64,000 nt of DNA from Persicobacter sp. CCB-QB2 (GCF_001274635.1 NZ_LBGV01000001.1:434001-498000), one strand, 5' to 3'; positions 44,623 to 54,509 are shown, counted from the stretch's first letter. Notes: generated by a model from the sequence alone, not told the origin. Numbers and translations: made by a program.

Positions 44623-46188
44623 TTATGGTTTTTGGGGAGGAACGAGTACTACCTCCTCGCGATCGATGATCACTTTCCCGGCTTCCAGATCCTTTGTTTT
44701 ACGGATATACTTTCTTGGCGTCACGGATACCGGGCAAAGGCTATCCGTTTTTCTTTTGGAGAAAAAGGCGGCCCATCCGGCTACTTTTTCGATCACGTCT
44801 TTTGGGAATGGCTTTCCCGCCTGATGCTTGATCAAAAGGTGAGAGCCTGGAACATCTTTGGCGTGCAGCCATAAATCCTCTTTAAAGGCGTATTGACCGA
44901 TTAGCTTATCATTGGCCTTGGGGTTTTTGCCCACCCAAACATCGAAGCCCATGCACTCATAACTGTTGTAGGGAAGAATGACTTGTTTTTTGTTCTGCTT
45001 CTGGGCATTGTTCTCCAGCTGGTGGTCTTTCAGAATTTTTCTGATTTCCTTAATAGATTCCGCATCCTGAATTTCCCCTACTGCCAATTCCAGGTTTTCC
45101 AGCTCTTCCATTTTTGCGGCAATGTTTCCTTCAATATTTTCAATCTCCAGTCTTTGATTCTTCGCTTTTCGATAATATTGCTCGGCATTGCGCTGTGGGC
45201 TCAGGTCTTTTTTGAGCTTTATCTTAAGGTCCTTATTGGTGTAGAAGTTAAACAGGCTGACTTCCGTCGCTCTTTTGGGTACCTGATGCAGATTGGCCAT
45301 TAAAATATCCCCAATATGCTGATAGCTGATGCCTCCTTTTAGTCCCTCTAGCTTTTCTTCATTATTGGTGATATAGGCATAGCCCTTATCAATGTCTTGC
45401 TTGAGTTTTTTTAGGTTGCGCCCTCTTTCTTTTTCCAGCCAGTGGGTGCGGGAAAATTGATAGTAATAGGCATTAATGGCTGCTATTGGATCATGTCCTT
45501 CGTAGATCAGTTCTCCGACTTCAGTGTCAAACAGGGTGAGCTGCACTTTTTGTTCCTCCTGTCGAACATAAATAGGGCCGTTGTTTAACTGTTCAATGAT
45601 AAGCTGAAGCAATTTCCATTGTTTTGCACGCTCCAATCCCGGATAACCTTCTTTCTCCAATAAATTTTTCACCTGCTTTCCAAAGGTAGGGTAGAGCTTA
45701 AAGTAATCCCCTTCCGCTGCTTCAAGGGCTTCGAAACTTTGATCAATATCGCGTTGCAGGTCGGAAATGCTTAAATCCTGATCTTTGGACAGGTTGTTTC
45801 TGAAAAGTTCACGCCGCTCCTCATTTTGAAAAAGGAGGATATTGGACTGAGAGCCATGCAGCTTGAATAACAGTTGGAAGCCTCCGTCAAAAAATATGAT
45901 AAAGGAACGTTCGTTGGGCAGGCATTTGATTTCCAGAATCTGTTTCTCCAGAATTTCGGAAAAAAGCGTGACCGTATTTTTTTTGGAACGCGCAAAATCT
46001 TCCGGAAAAGAAAGCGTGGAGACGTCCGGTGCCAGATTTGCCCGGAAGTAAAACTCCTTTCTTTCCGAATAAAAGCCCATAATCAGCTCATCTCGTTGCT
46101 GACTGAAACAGCTGCCCAACTTCCAGCCTTTTAATTTTTCGTCCAGCTGATGCGCCAGGCGGTTGATGAAGAAATAATTATTATGCAA
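44623..46188 (-). CDS. NFACT-family Rqc2/RqcH-like protein
   Basis: A 521-residue protein of the NFACT family (once annotated fibronectin-binding). Its bacterial member RqcH recognises stalled 50S ribosomal subunits and adds C-terminal alanine tails for degradation. The N-terminal NFACT-N region includes LKGWKLGSCFSQQRDELIMGF, the middle is coiled-coil, and the C-terminal NFACT-R domain has LWLHAKDVPGSHLLIKH. It is downstream of a metallo-hydrolase gene by 11 bases. Confidence 0.88.
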   Translation of the reverse strand: MHNNYFFINRLAHQLDEKLKGWKLGSCFSQQRDELIMGFYSERKEFYFRANLAPDVSTLSFPEDFARSKKNTVTLFSEILEKQILEIKCLPNERSFIIFFDGGFQLLFKLHGSQSNILLFQNEERRELFRNNLSKDQDLSISDLQRDIDQSFEALEAAEGDYFKLYPTFGKQVKNLLEKEGYPGLERAKQWKLLQLIIEQLNNGPIYVRQEEQKVQLTLFDTEVGELIYEGHDPIAAINAYYYQFSRTHWLEKERGRNLKKLKQDIDKGYAYITNNEEKLEGLKGGISYQHIGDILMANLHQVPKRATEVSLFNFYTNKDLKIKLKKDLSPQRNAEQYYRKAKNQRLEIENIEGNIAAKMEELENLELAVGEIQDAESIKEIRKILKDHQLENNAQKQNKKQVILPYNSYECMGFDVWVGKNPKANDKLIGQYAFKEDLWLHAKDVPGSHLLIKHQAGKPFPKDVIEKVAGWAAFFSKRKTDSLCPVSVTPRKYIRKTKDLEAGKVIIDREEVVLVPPQKP

Positions 46189-46199
46189 AGCGTCTTTGT

Positions 46200-46958
46200 T
46201 TAAATCTCAATTTTGAGGCCATCGTAAGCCAGGTGAATGCCCATGGGAAGTCCACTATCTACCTGCCCATGCAGCCCCATGTGATGGCTCATATGTACAA
46301 AATAGGTTTTGGGGATCGATAGTTTTTTGGCCAGATCCAATGCTTCCTTTAAAGTGAAGTGGGAGTAGTGGTCTTTGTGATGCAGGGCATTGAGGACCAA
46401 AACCTTACTGCCGGCAATTTTGTCCCACTCCTTTTCCGGCAATACATTCATATCGGTAATATAAGTAAAATCCTCAATTCGGAATCCAAAACAAGGCATT
46501 CCCCCATGCATGCCATCAATGGGAACGATTTCCAGGTCCTCGAAAAGAAAAGCCTGATTACTGATGGGAATGGTGTCAATACGTGGTCGGCCGGCATAGT
46601 CCTCGGCAAAGGCATAAGGGAATTCTACTTTTAGTCGGTCTATCACCCGCTGCCGGGCGTAAATCGGGATATTTTTATTTAATGAAAAATTATATCCCCG
46701 GACATCATCCAGGCCCGCAATATGGTCTTTATGTTCATGGGTTAGGAGAATAGCGTCCAGCTGATGAATGCTTTCTCGCAATACCTGCTGGCGAAAATCC
46801 GGCCCGGTATCGATAACGATGCTTTTTCCATTAACCTCAATATGCACCGAACACCGCAGCCTTTTGTCCCGGAAATCGAGGGATTTGCAAACGGGGCAGT
46901 CGCAATTGATAATCGGGACGCCTTGTGAAGTTCCCGTTCCTAAAAAAGTGATTTTCAT
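46200..46958 (-). CDS. MBL-fold metallo-hydrolase (PhnP-like)
   Basis: A 252-residue metallo-beta-lactamase-fold enzyme. The N-terminal GTGTSQGVP and CDCPVC segments and metal-ligand motif LTHEHKDHIAGLDD are PhnP-like, with further histidines in NALHHKDHYSHFT and VHMSHHMG. PhnP is a cyclic phosphodiesterase, but the substrate here is unknown. It is one base from the preceding gene, indicating a three-gene unit with the Rqc2-like gene. Confidence 0.88.
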   Translation of the reverse strand: MKITFLGTGTSQGVPIINCDCPVCKSLDFRDKRLRCSVHIEVNGKSIVIDTGPDFRQQVLRESIHQLDAILLTHEHKDHIAGLDDVRGYNFSLNKNIPIYARQRVIDRLKVEFPYAFAEDYAGRPRIDTIPISNQAFLFEDLEIVPIDGMHGGMPCFGFRIEDFTYITDMNVLPEKEWDKIAGSKVLVLNALHHKDHYSHFTLKEALDLAKKLSIPKTYFVHMSHHMGLHGQVDSGLPMGIHLAYDGLKIEI

Positions 46959-46959
46959 G

Positions 46960-47241
46960 TTATTGAGCTTCCGTGTTTACAGCCTCCTGAATTTGCTGGT
47001 ATAAGGCCAAAGATTTTTCACTTAAGCCCTCGGCGCCAATGGGCAGTTGTTGCAAAATTTGTATCAGGCAGCTGATGCGGCCTTCCAGTGGGTAAAATTT
47101 ATTGACCACCACTACGCCTTTTTGATTCAGCAGGCACCAGCCAGACTTGAATTGTCCCTTTTCATAGCGCAAGGTATAATCAGATTCGGCGAAGATGTCC
47201 TCTAGTTTGCTTAGGAAATTTTTCGTGTACTTTATCGTCAT
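46960..47241 (-). CDS. Small hypothetical protein
   Basis: A 93-residue protein starting MTIKYTKNFLSKLEDIF; an upstream start at 47262 would add seven residues and is less likely. No family recognised. It has YRYE-like and VVVVNKFYPLEGR strand segments and a helical tail. It is followed at one base by the metallo-hydrolase gene, and both seem co-transcribed with the Rqc2-like gene. The gap upstream (47242-47590) contains repeat copy 6. Confidence 0.7.
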   Translation of the reverse strand: MTIKYTKNFLSKLEDIFAESDYTLRYEKGQFKSGWCLLNQKGVVVVNKFYPLEGRISCLIQILQQLPIGAEGLSEKSLALYQQIQEAVNTEAQ

Positions 47242-47308
47242 GGCCTTCAAATAAGGCCACAATATCGGAAAAGATGAAGAAAAAAGAGGGCTTAAGCTGA
47301 ATTATGCA

Positions 47309-47525
47309 TTTTAAAGCCGATTTATTTCTGCTTAAATCCTCGTTTAGCTGCAAGGCGGCAAAAATGAAGGGGTTCAAGTTTTTTACAACGAAGTAGATGA
47401 AGGAGGAGAAATTAAGCCTGCCCAGATTGGGGCGATTAAAAAATTCACAAGATTGCTTAAAAAGCACTGAGAATAAGCCGAAATGTCCGGTGCCCTGAAT
47501 GTAGCGGTGAACATTTCGGGTTAAA
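47309..47525 (+). repeat. Dispersed intergenic repeat, copy 6 (forward)
   Basis: Left end TTTAAAGCCGATTTATTTCTG, then GCTTAAATCCTCGTTTAGCT, GCAAGGCGGCAAAAATGAAG, TTTTTTACAACGAAGTAGAT, GAAGGAGGAG and CTGCCCAGATTGGGGCG, with right end AGCGGTGAACATTTCGGG at 47503. A further left-end-like TTAAGCTGAATTATGCA lies at 47293. It lies upstream of the small hypothetical gene and beyond the response-regulator terminator. Confidence 0.85.
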
Positions 47526-47540
47526 ATACGCTCTAAAACA

Positions 47541-47569
47541 AAAAAGCGGTCACCTTTCAGGTAACCGCT
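47541..47569 (-). terminator. Rho-independent terminator of the response-regulator gene
   Basis: On the minus strand AGCGGTTACCT and AGGTGACCGCT arms (one mismatch) around GAA are followed by TTTTTTG. Confidence 0.8.
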
Positions 47570-47590
47570 CCTTTGCCGAAGATGGTTTAA

Positions 47591-47962
47591 TTAATTCACC
47601 AAGGTGTATTTTTTTACTGTTTCCACTAACACATCAAAATCCAGTGGTTTAGGTAAAAATTCATTGATACCTACGGCTTTAAAGTCTTCCATAGAATAGT
47701 TTCTTGCATTTCCGGTGATGGCCACTATCGGCACATCATTTCCCTGATCACGTATCGCTTTGGCACATTGCATACCATCCATTTGTGGCATATTAATGTC
47801 CATAAGAATGACATCGTAATTTTTCTTGGCCACCTTGTCCATTACTTGTTTACCATTCTTGGCAGAATCGATGTCATAGTTTTGAATCAAAAGGATTTTT
47901 TTGGTAAGTGTCTGAATAACAGAGCTGTCCTCGGCAATCAAAACTTTCTTTTTATCGGCCAT
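47591..47962 (-). CDS. Single-domain response regulator (CheY-like)
   Basis: A 123-residue receiver domain only. The phosphoacceptor Asp is in DVILMDINMPQMDG, with acidic pair in IAEDSS, the conserved Thr in AITGNA and Lys in LPKPLDF. It begins just after the stop of the hybrid kinase gene, so it is a likely phosphorelay partner of that kinase and its HPt domain. Confidence 0.93.
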   Translation of the reverse strand: MADKKKVLIAEDSSVIQTLTKKILLIQNYDIDSAKNGKQVMDKVAKKNYDVILMDINMPQMDGMQCAKAIRDQGNDVPIVAITGNARNYSMEDFKAVGINEFLPKPLDFDVLVETVKKYTLVN

Positions 47963-47964
47963 TT

Positions 47965-50900
47965 CTATCTTAGTTTATAGGTCTTTAAGAAATTCTTATA
48001 TTCTGTTTTAAAGATATCAAATAGCTTGCCGATTTTGTCTAAATCGTTTTCCAAATTGTCATACGGTGCAATTTTTAATTCTTGTTCCGTAGCTTTTACT
48101 TTTTCTGCAAGCTGTTCAATTCCCAGTGTAGCGGCATTACCTTTAAGTGTATGCAAATTACGTAAAATATTTTCGTAATCTTTTTTTAATGCAAAATTTT
48201 TCGCTTCCTGGATAAGATCCGAGGACTCTAAATCAAAATTTTGATAAACTTCATCAATAAGATCACAACCGCCTATGTCATAAAGTTGATCCACTATGGC
48301 TTTGTTTATAACTGGGGTGCTGTTTGTTTCCTTTTTTGTTTCAACAGTTTCTTTTTGGGCTAAACTGTGGGTGTGCTCTTGGACTTTTTTGATAATTTCT
48401 TGCGCTCTAATCGGCTTAGCTAAATAATCATCCAGGCCTTCCTCCAGGAATCTTTTTTTATCGTCTGACATGGCATAGGCGGTCATGGCAACAATCGGCG
48501 GACAAAATTCCAGTCCCAAAGCTTTAATTTCCTTGGTGGTTTGTATTCCGTCTTTACCCGGCATTTGGATGTCCATGAAGACCAAATCGAAGGGCATCTG
48601 TTGCACCTTGCTAATAGCCTCTTCTCCACTGTTCGCTGTGGTGACCGCACAGCCTGCTTTCGATAATATTTCTCCGGCTACTTTTCGGTTGATAAAGTTG
48701 TCATCTACCAGTAATATTTTAGGCTGTTCTTTAGGGCTGAAAGTGTTCCGAATAAGTTTTGGTTTGGATTCCTTCACGATCGGGATTTGGTCTTCGTCGG
48801 GTAATTCGGCCTCAAAAGTAAACCAAAAGGTGCTTCCCAGCCCCAGGGTGGAGTTCAGGTGAATTTCTCCATTCATTAGTCGGCATAATTTCTGACAAAT
48901 AGCCAGTCCCAGACCTGCTCCTGAAAAAGGTTTTGAGGTTGAATGGTCACCCTGTTCAAAGGCATTGAAAAGGGTTTGTTGAGAGGCAGGGGAAATGCCA
49001 ATGCCAGAGTCTTTAACCTCTGTCCGGAATAGAAAAACATCGTCCGTTTGTTTTTCCACCTTAAGGTAGATGTTGATAAAGCCCTTGGGTTCTGTGAATT
49101 TTATAGCATTGGAAGTAAGGTTGGAAAGCACCTGCAAAAGGCGGGTTTCATCAAGCATCACCACCTCCGGAACATTATTGTCCACCAGTAGGTCAAAGGA
49201 AATGTCATGATTATCCGTCTGAGGTTTGAAAAGGTTATGAAGCTTTTCCAGAGTTTCACGAATTTTAATAGGAGTCTTTCTTAGACGCATTTTTCCCGCC
49301 TGAATTTTGGATAGGTCCAGGATGTCATTCAGGATTTCCATCAGGGTTTCGGAAGATTTTCTTAGGGCATCTACATAATCTGCCTGTTCCTCCAATAAGG
49401 GGGTATGTCCCAAAAGGTCAATCATCCCAATGATTCCATTCATCGGTGTCCTTATTTCATGACTCATATTAGCCAAAAAGGAATCCTTGGCCTTAATGGT
49501 CTTTTTTAATTCCTTTTGGGTGTGTTCTAATTCCGTCATGTCCCGAATAAAACCCTCCAGCTCTAATGGCCCTTTTTTATTATCCGCATGACGAAGGTGA
49601 AGGAAACAAGGGACGGTTTTTCCGGATTTATGGATGATATGTACCTGTACGTTGGACAGCCGCTTGGACTGGGCCAGGGCTTCGGAGAATTTCCGGGCCG
49701 CCCCTTTATACAGGTAATAATCCCCAATATTTTTCCCTATGATTTCCTCGGGATTGTAGCCCATAATATCCAGTGCACTGGGGCTGATCATGGTGATTTT
49801 ACCCATGATATTACACCTGAAATACAAGTCAGGGGATCGCTCATATATTTTTCGATATTTGCTTTCATTTGCTTCCAGCATAAACAGCTGATGGGTCTCC
49901 ACGCTGATGTCCTGAATGCTCATGATGATTTTTTCCGCTTGCTCATTTTCCACGCAAGGCAGGAAGGCTATTCGGAACCAGCGCATTTTATTTCCTTTTT
50001 TCTGTGCATGGCGAAACTCAAAAGCCATGGGTTTACCTGCGGTGACTTCCTGCCAGTGTTGTGTGAAAATGTCGCGTGTGGCTTCATGATCGGCTTCCGG
50101 GCATTTTTCGCCAATCTGGAATGCATTTCCCATCAATTCCGCATAGGCCTCATAATTACCATTTACCGAAATTATTTCAGCTTTTGGATTCAGGTTGGCC
50201 AGGCAGATAATGCTCTGTTCCCTATTTTTTTCCTGATGCTGTTGGCCTTTTAAGCGCTGGCCTGAAATGGCCTCCGAAATGGCCGGTGCAACTATGTCGA
50301 TTAACAGGGTTTCCTGAAATCCATAGTTTGTTCGTGGATTTCGGTGAAGGAAGATCCACTGCCCAATCAGTTCTCCATTCCAAAATAAGGGCATATAAAG
50401 GAGGTCTTTTACCGTAGGGTCGGATACGGAGAAATTTTGGAGGCTTTGCTCATTAATAATGGAAGGGCTTGCCAGGGTCGATAATTTTTCAAAAACCTCC
50501 TCCTGAAGCTGTACGGGGCTATATAATTGGTCTTCCTGCCATTCATGATAGGCCTCCTGATTGGCTTTAGGCTGTAAGATTTTCAGGGCGCAAAAGTCGT
50601 AAAATACGATGGTCTTCAGGGCTTCATTGATCCTGCTGAACCATTTTGGGGAAGATTGCAGGTAGCTGACCCAAGAGGGGAGGCCGGAATATATTTCCTG
50701 GGTTTTATTTAATAAATAAGAAGAGTCAAAGCTGTTGATGATCAGTTGAATGGCAGTGACCTCATCCTTTTCCTTGATGGCGATAAAGGTACCTTTTAAG
50801 ACTTCACTTGAATTATCCCCTTTAATAAATTCCAAAGGAAGGTCCATCTCAGGAATGCCTAATACCAGAAATTGCTCCAAATGGTGTTTGAGCTCTGTAA

Positions 50901-52209
50901 GTTGATCCTGCGCAATCACTTCCAAAAGAGTGGCCTCCAGAATTTCCTTTTCCGACATTCTCATGCGCTTGCAGAAGGTCTCATTGACATAAGAAAATTC
51001 TCCATCAATCTTCATGAAAGCCACCATTTCTGAGATCTTGTCAAAAGACTGATAGTGGAGCAACTGCCCTTTTCGGTCAGTCTTTTCCTCTTCCGGATCT
51101 ACTCCTCCTACCAGGGTGATCAGGTTAGAACGATTGGTGATTTTACCGGGTACCCGATAAAAATTTAACTCCAGCGGGTTGAAATCTTTATTTTTGGTCA
51201 GGCATTTTACGGCATCAAACTCCTCCAAATCCTTTGGGAAGAAGTTATCCTTAAAAGAACTCTTGGGGTTTCCCTTTTTAGGATTGAGGAAATTGGAAAT
51301 CTTTCTGCCAAACAGTTGCTGGGGCAGAAGGTGGAAAAGCTCCGCAAAAGATTGGTTGCAACTCAGAATGAAACCGTCCAGGGTGACGGTCACAATAAAG
51401 GGGGCTCCGGTGCGAGCCGGGTTAATTTTGGAGGTATTGTCACTGGTGAGCTTGATGGGGACCGTTGCGACAATAAAGCCATTAAAGGAGGTTTTATGAG
51501 GGTACCTGGGGATGCCGGTTTCCTGTACGGTAATATATTTTCCTTCCTGATTTTTTAGTCGATATTCAATGCGATAGCTTATTTTCCGACGATGGGCATT
51601 CTGAATTTTGCTAAAGACGAAGCTGTAATCATCCGGGTGAATCAAATCAATCCATTCGTCGATCAGTTTATTCTCCGGAATGCCGGAAAAGGCCCGCCAA
51701 TTTTCATCGAAATAATAAAGGTTGTGGTATTCATTGGTCATCCGGGTCATGACTGCCGAAATAGGCAAGTCAAGACTGTCCTTTTTTGTTTCCCTGCTCA
51801 GCTTCAGGAAAATCATTTTGGTCTGGCTGATGCGAACAATGGATAAGCTCGCCAGCACGGAGATTTCTTCCCCTGTGGTGGGTTGGAAAGGGATTTGTAG
51901 AGTGAGTCCACCGGATAATCCCTGCGCCTCAATATTTTGAAATATAGGTGCTCCTTCTACCTCCTGGGCTAATATGTGTAGAAAAAGAGGGTTTTCAGCA
52001 ATTTGCTCCTGAGAGTCCAGGCCAAAGAAGTTCAGGCAGGGGGTGTTGGCTGCAATCAAGTCTCCTTCCATACTGATAATCATCGCTGCTTTGGGAGATT
52101 CCTTTACCAACAGGCGTGCCTGCGAGGAGGAATCTTTTTGCATGCGTAAAATCTCTTCTATCAGTTCTTCCTTGCTCTTTTGTAGCAAATCGTTTCGATT
52201 TCCAAGCAT
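47965..52209 (-). CDS. Hybrid sensor histidine kinase with multiple PAS, REC and HPt domains
   Basis: A 1414-residue soluble kinase without membrane helices. PAS-like domains fill the first 920 residues, with a GAF-like region around 520-670. The phosphoacceptor His is in NMSHEIRTPMNGIIGM, the ATPase domain contains NLTSNAIKFTE and GAGLGLAI, and the receiver has Asp in DLVFMDIQMPGKDG. A C-terminal HPt domain has His in LHTLKGNAATLG. All four relay modules are thus in one chain, with a separate regulator downstream. The signal is unknown. Confidence 0.9.
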   Translation of the reverse strand: MLGNRNDLLQKSKEELIEEILRMQKDSSSQARLLVKESPKAAMIISMEGDLIAANTPCLNFFGLDSQEQIAENPLFLHILAQEVEGAPIFQNIEAQGLSGGLTLQIPFQPTTGEEISVLASLSIVRISQTKMIFLKLSRETKKDSLDLPISAVMTRMTNEYHNLYYFDENWRAFSGIPENKLIDEWIDLIHPDDYSFVFSKIQNAHRRKISYRIEYRLKNQEGKYITVQETGIPRYPHKTSFNGFIVATVPIKLTSDNTSKINPARTGAPFIVTVTLDGFILSCNQSFAELFHLLPQQLFGRKISNFLNPKKGNPKSSFKDNFFPKDLEEFDAVKCLTKNKDFNPLELNFYRVPGKITNRSNLITLVGGVDPEEEKTDRKGQLLHYQSFDKISEMVAFMKIDGEFSYVNETFCKRMRMSEKEILEATLLEVIAQDQLTELKHHLEQFLVLGIPEMDLPLEFIKGDNSSEVLKGTFIAIKEKDEVTAIQLIINSFDSSYLLNKTQEIYSGLPSWVSYLQSSPKWFSRINEALKTIVFYDFCALKILQPKANQEAYHEWQEDQLYSPVQLQEEVFEKLSTLASPSIINEQSLQNFSVSDPTVKDLLYMPLFWNGELIGQWIFLHRNPRTNYGFQETLLIDIVAPAISEAISGQRLKGQQHQEKNREQSIICLANLNPKAEIISVNGNYEAYAELMGNAFQIGEKCPEADHEATRDIFTQHWQEVTAGKPMAFEFRHAQKKGNKMRWFRIAFLPCVENEQAEKIIMSIQDISVETHQLFMLEANESKYRKIYERSPDLYFRCNIMGKITMISPSALDIMGYNPEEIIGKNIGDYYLYKGAARKFSEALAQSKRLSNVQVHIIHKSGKTVPCFLHLRHADNKKGPLELEGFIRDMTELEHTQKELKKTIKAKDSFLANMSHEIRTPMNGIIGMIDLLGHTPLLEEQADYVDALRKSSETLMEILNDILDLSKIQAGKMRLRKTPIKIRETLEKLHNLFKPQTDNHDISFDLLVDNNVPEVVMLDETRLLQVLSNLTSNAIKFTEPKGFINIYLKVEKQTDDVFLFRTEVKDSGIGISPASQQTLFNAFEQGDHSTSKPFSGAGLGLAICQKLCRLMNGEIHLNSTLGLGSTFWFTFEAELPDEDQIPIVKESKPKLIRNTFSPKEQPKILLVDDNFINRKVAGEILSKAGCAVTTANSGEEAISKVQQMPFDLVFMDIQMPGKDGIQTTKEIKALGLEFCPPIVAMTAYAMSDDKKRFLEEGLDDYLAKPIRAQEIIKKVQEHTHSLAQKETVETKKETNSTPVINKAIVDQLYDIGGCDLIDEVYQNFDLESSDLIQEAKNFALKKDYENILRNLHTLKGNAATLGIEQLAEKVKATEQELKIAPYDNLENDLDKIGKLFDIFKTEYKNFLKTYKLR

Positions 52210-52352
52210 ATTTTCCTAAAAGTCTGTATCAAATAAAACATAAAAATAAAGAAATTTATCGGTGTGCCCCTATGGATTGCTCTTCATTTAAAAAATCTAC
52301 TTTTTGAATTCCTGCGGGAATATTTCGAAATTGGCTCCATAATTAGATAGGA

Positions 52353-53257
52353 ATGGAAGATAAATTACTGGTGGTCATTGTAGGGCCAACGGCGGTAGGG
52401 AAAACAGCTCTTTGTGTGGAGTTGGCTAAATTGCTTGAGACAGAGATCATTTCGGCGGATTCCAGGCAGTTCTTTAAGGAAATGGCCATCGGCACGGCCA
52501 AACCTACGAAAGAAGAAATGGATGGTGTGCCGCACCATTTTGTAGACTGCATGTCTATAGAGCAGGAATACAGTGCGGGTCATTTTGAAATTGATGCTTT
52601 GGCGAAAACCAGGGAATTATTCCAGGATCATGAGGTGGTGATCGCCACCGGAGGGAGTACGCTATATGTTTCAGGGCTGTGTGAAGGCTTTGACGATATG
52701 CCCGAACGCCGGAGGAGCTGCGGCAGCAGGTCATTGCAGATTATGAAAATAAGGGATTGGCTTTTTTGGTGGAGGAGCTACAGGCCAATGATCCCGAATA
52801 TGCTTCGGAGGTAGATTTGAATAATCCGCAAAGAGTCATGCGAGGAGTAGAGATCTTCCGGGTGAGTGGCAAGCCGATGTCCTCTTTTCGTAAAAATAAA
52901 ATGGATCAGCGGCCGTTTAAGATTTTGAAAATTGGCCTGGAGCGGGATAGAGAAGAGTTGTATGACCGTATTAATCAGCGGATGGACATCATGATTGATC
53001 AGGGGCTATTTGAGGAAGCGGAGCGTTTGTTGCCGCATAAGTCTGCTAATGCCCTGCAAACGGTGGGTTACAAAGAAATATATGACTATATGGAGGGTCA
53101 GTATGATCGGGAGGAATGCATCCGGTTATTAAAAAGAAATTCTCGCCGGTATGCTAAGCGGCAGTTGACTTATTTCAAAAAAGATGAGGCTTTTCATTGG
53201 TTTCATCCAGAGCAAAAAGCAGAAATTTTAGGGTTGATCAAATCCCAAATGAAATAA
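52353..53257 (+). CDS. miaA: tRNA dimethylallyltransferase, interrupted by a one-base frameshift
   Basis: MiaA adds dimethylallyl to A37 of tRNAs reading UNN codons. The first frame has the P-loop VGPTAVGKTALCVELAKLL, ISADSRQFFKEMAIGTAKP and GGSTLYVSGLCEG. It breaks after DDMPE (52701-52712), and the second frame continues EELQANDPEYASEVDLNNPQ, RVMRGVEIFRVSG and the C-terminus to 53257. One added base gives 301 residues, normal length. The exact site in the CCC/GCCGG stretch cannot be fixed. A sequencing error is the likeliest cause. Confidence 0.88.
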
Positions 53258-53294
53258 AAAAAGCCTTCTCTGTGGTGTCAGGGAAGGCTTTTTT
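53257..53294 (+). terminator. Rho-independent terminator of miaA
   Basis: AAAAAAGCCTTC and GAAGGCTTTTTT arms with a loop of about 14 bases, immediately after the miaA stop. Confidence 0.85.
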
Positions 53295-53307
53295 GGGCGG
53301 TGATGAT

Positions 53308-53532
53308 TTTAACCCGAATGCTTCACCGTTAAATTTATCAAATCATCATAAGTAGCTTTTTTTGCTCATTATGAATTGTTTTCTTTGATTTATAGTAGCC
53401 CGAATTTGGGCGTACTTGCTTTCTCCTCATTCCACTGCTTCCCTGGGAAAAACTTAAAATAGGGGACTATTCCTTCATTTTTTCCGCCTTGCAGTTAAAC
53501 AAGGATTTGAGCAGGAATAATCCGGCTTTAAA
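53308..53532 (-). repeat. Dispersed intergenic repeat, copy 7 (reverse)
   Basis: Among the best preserved copies. On the plus strand it starts TTTAACCCGAATGCTTCACCG. Inside are TAGCCCGAATTTGGGC at 53397, TTTCTCCTCATTCCACTGCT and TTCCTTCATTTTTTCCGCCT, then TGCAGTTAAACAAGGATTTG, and it ends GCAGGAATAATCCGGCTTTA. It lies just beyond the miaA terminator and reaches to the 3' end of pfkA. Confidence 0.88.
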
Positions 53533-53537
53533 CACGC

Positions 53538-54509
53538 TTAGCTATTCAGGATTTCTACCATTCTGACCAGTTCGTCATTCAGTGGTTTTGGGGTATTCAC
53601 CGCGATGTCCAGCGGAGTGTAGACCACCTCATCCTTGATTATCCCGATCATGACCCCCTTTTTGCCGGACCTTAAGGCTTCTACCGCATTTAGTCCCAGG
53701 CGAGAAGATAAAATTCGGTCAAAAGCGGAAGGAGATCCCCCTCTTTGGATATGTCCCAAAGTAGTAATCTTGATGTCCTTATTATTAATATGACTTTTTA
53801 CTTTTTGTGCAATGTCAATGGCGGAGCCTTCGGCATTTCCTTCTGCGGTTACGACTATGGAAGCGCTTTTGGCACGATCCCAACCCGCCTGTAGGGTGGA
53901 GATCACATCCTGAATGGAGGTCTCGGTTTCTGGAACCATGACCAGTTCAGCCCCACCGCCAATGCCGGTCTGAATGGCGATATAACCGGCATCACGACCC
54001 ATTACTTCCACAAAAAATATCCTATCGTGCGAATTGGCCGTATCACGGATTTTGTCAATGGCGTCCAGCGCGGTGTTGACCGCCGTGTCGAAGCCAATCG
54101 TAAAGTCCGTTCCGTAAAGGTCGTTATTGATCGTGCCCGGAATTCCAATGATAGGGAAATCATAAGCTTTGGAAAACCGATCCGATGCCATCATGGAGCC
54201 ATCCCCGCCAATGACAATTAAGCCTTCAATGCCCCGGCTTTGCAATTGCTCATAGGCCTTATCACGGCCTTCTTGTGCGTGAAAGTCCACGCTTCTGGCG
54301 GTTTTTAAGATGGTGCCGCCCAGAGAAATTATATTACTGACGGAATAGGATTTCATCTTATAGATATCACCCTGTATTAGTCCGTCAAACCCACGTTTGG
54401 CGCCATAAACCTCCATGCCATAATAGGTGGCTGTACGTACCACTGCTCTTAAGGCTGCATTCATTCCCGGCGCATCACCACCAGAGGTTAAAACCGCTAT
54501 TTTTTTCAT
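53538..54509 (-). CDS. pfkA: ATP-dependent 6-phosphofructokinase (variant catalytic motif)
   Basis: A 323-residue bacterial PfkA phosphorylating fructose 6-phosphate in glycolysis. ATP-site GGDAPGMNAALR and GGDGS (101-105), Arg72 and the EVMGRDAGYIA segment are normal. However the catalytic TIDND motif reads TINND (126-130), so the catalytic base equivalent to Asp127 of the E. coli enzyme is Asn128. The codon is AAT at 54126-54128 (minus strand). Such a change would be expected to lower activity unless compensated, or may be a lineage variant. It is the only pfkA in the window. Confidence 0.9.
   Translation of the reverse strand: MKKIAVLTSGGDAPGMNAALRAVVRTATYYGMEVYGAKRGFDGLIQGDIYKMKSYSVSNIISLGGTILKTARSVDFHAQEGRDKAYEQLQSRGIEGLIVIGGDGSMMASDRFSKAYDFPIIGIPGTINNDLYGTDFTIGFDTAVNTALDAIDKIRDTANSHDRIFFVEVMGRDAGYIAIQTGIGGGAELVMVPETETSIQDVISTLQAGWDRAKSASIVVTAEGNAEGSAIDIAQKVKSHINNKDIKITTLGHIQRGGSPSAFDRILSSRLGLNAVEALRSGKKGVMIGIIKDEVVYTPLDIAVNTPKPLNDELVRMVEILNS

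Noticed and set aside
49588-50253. 221-codon frame on the plus strand within the hybrid kinase
   Set aside because: It is antisense to a clearly coding kinase with well-formed PAS domains, so it is a shadow frame.
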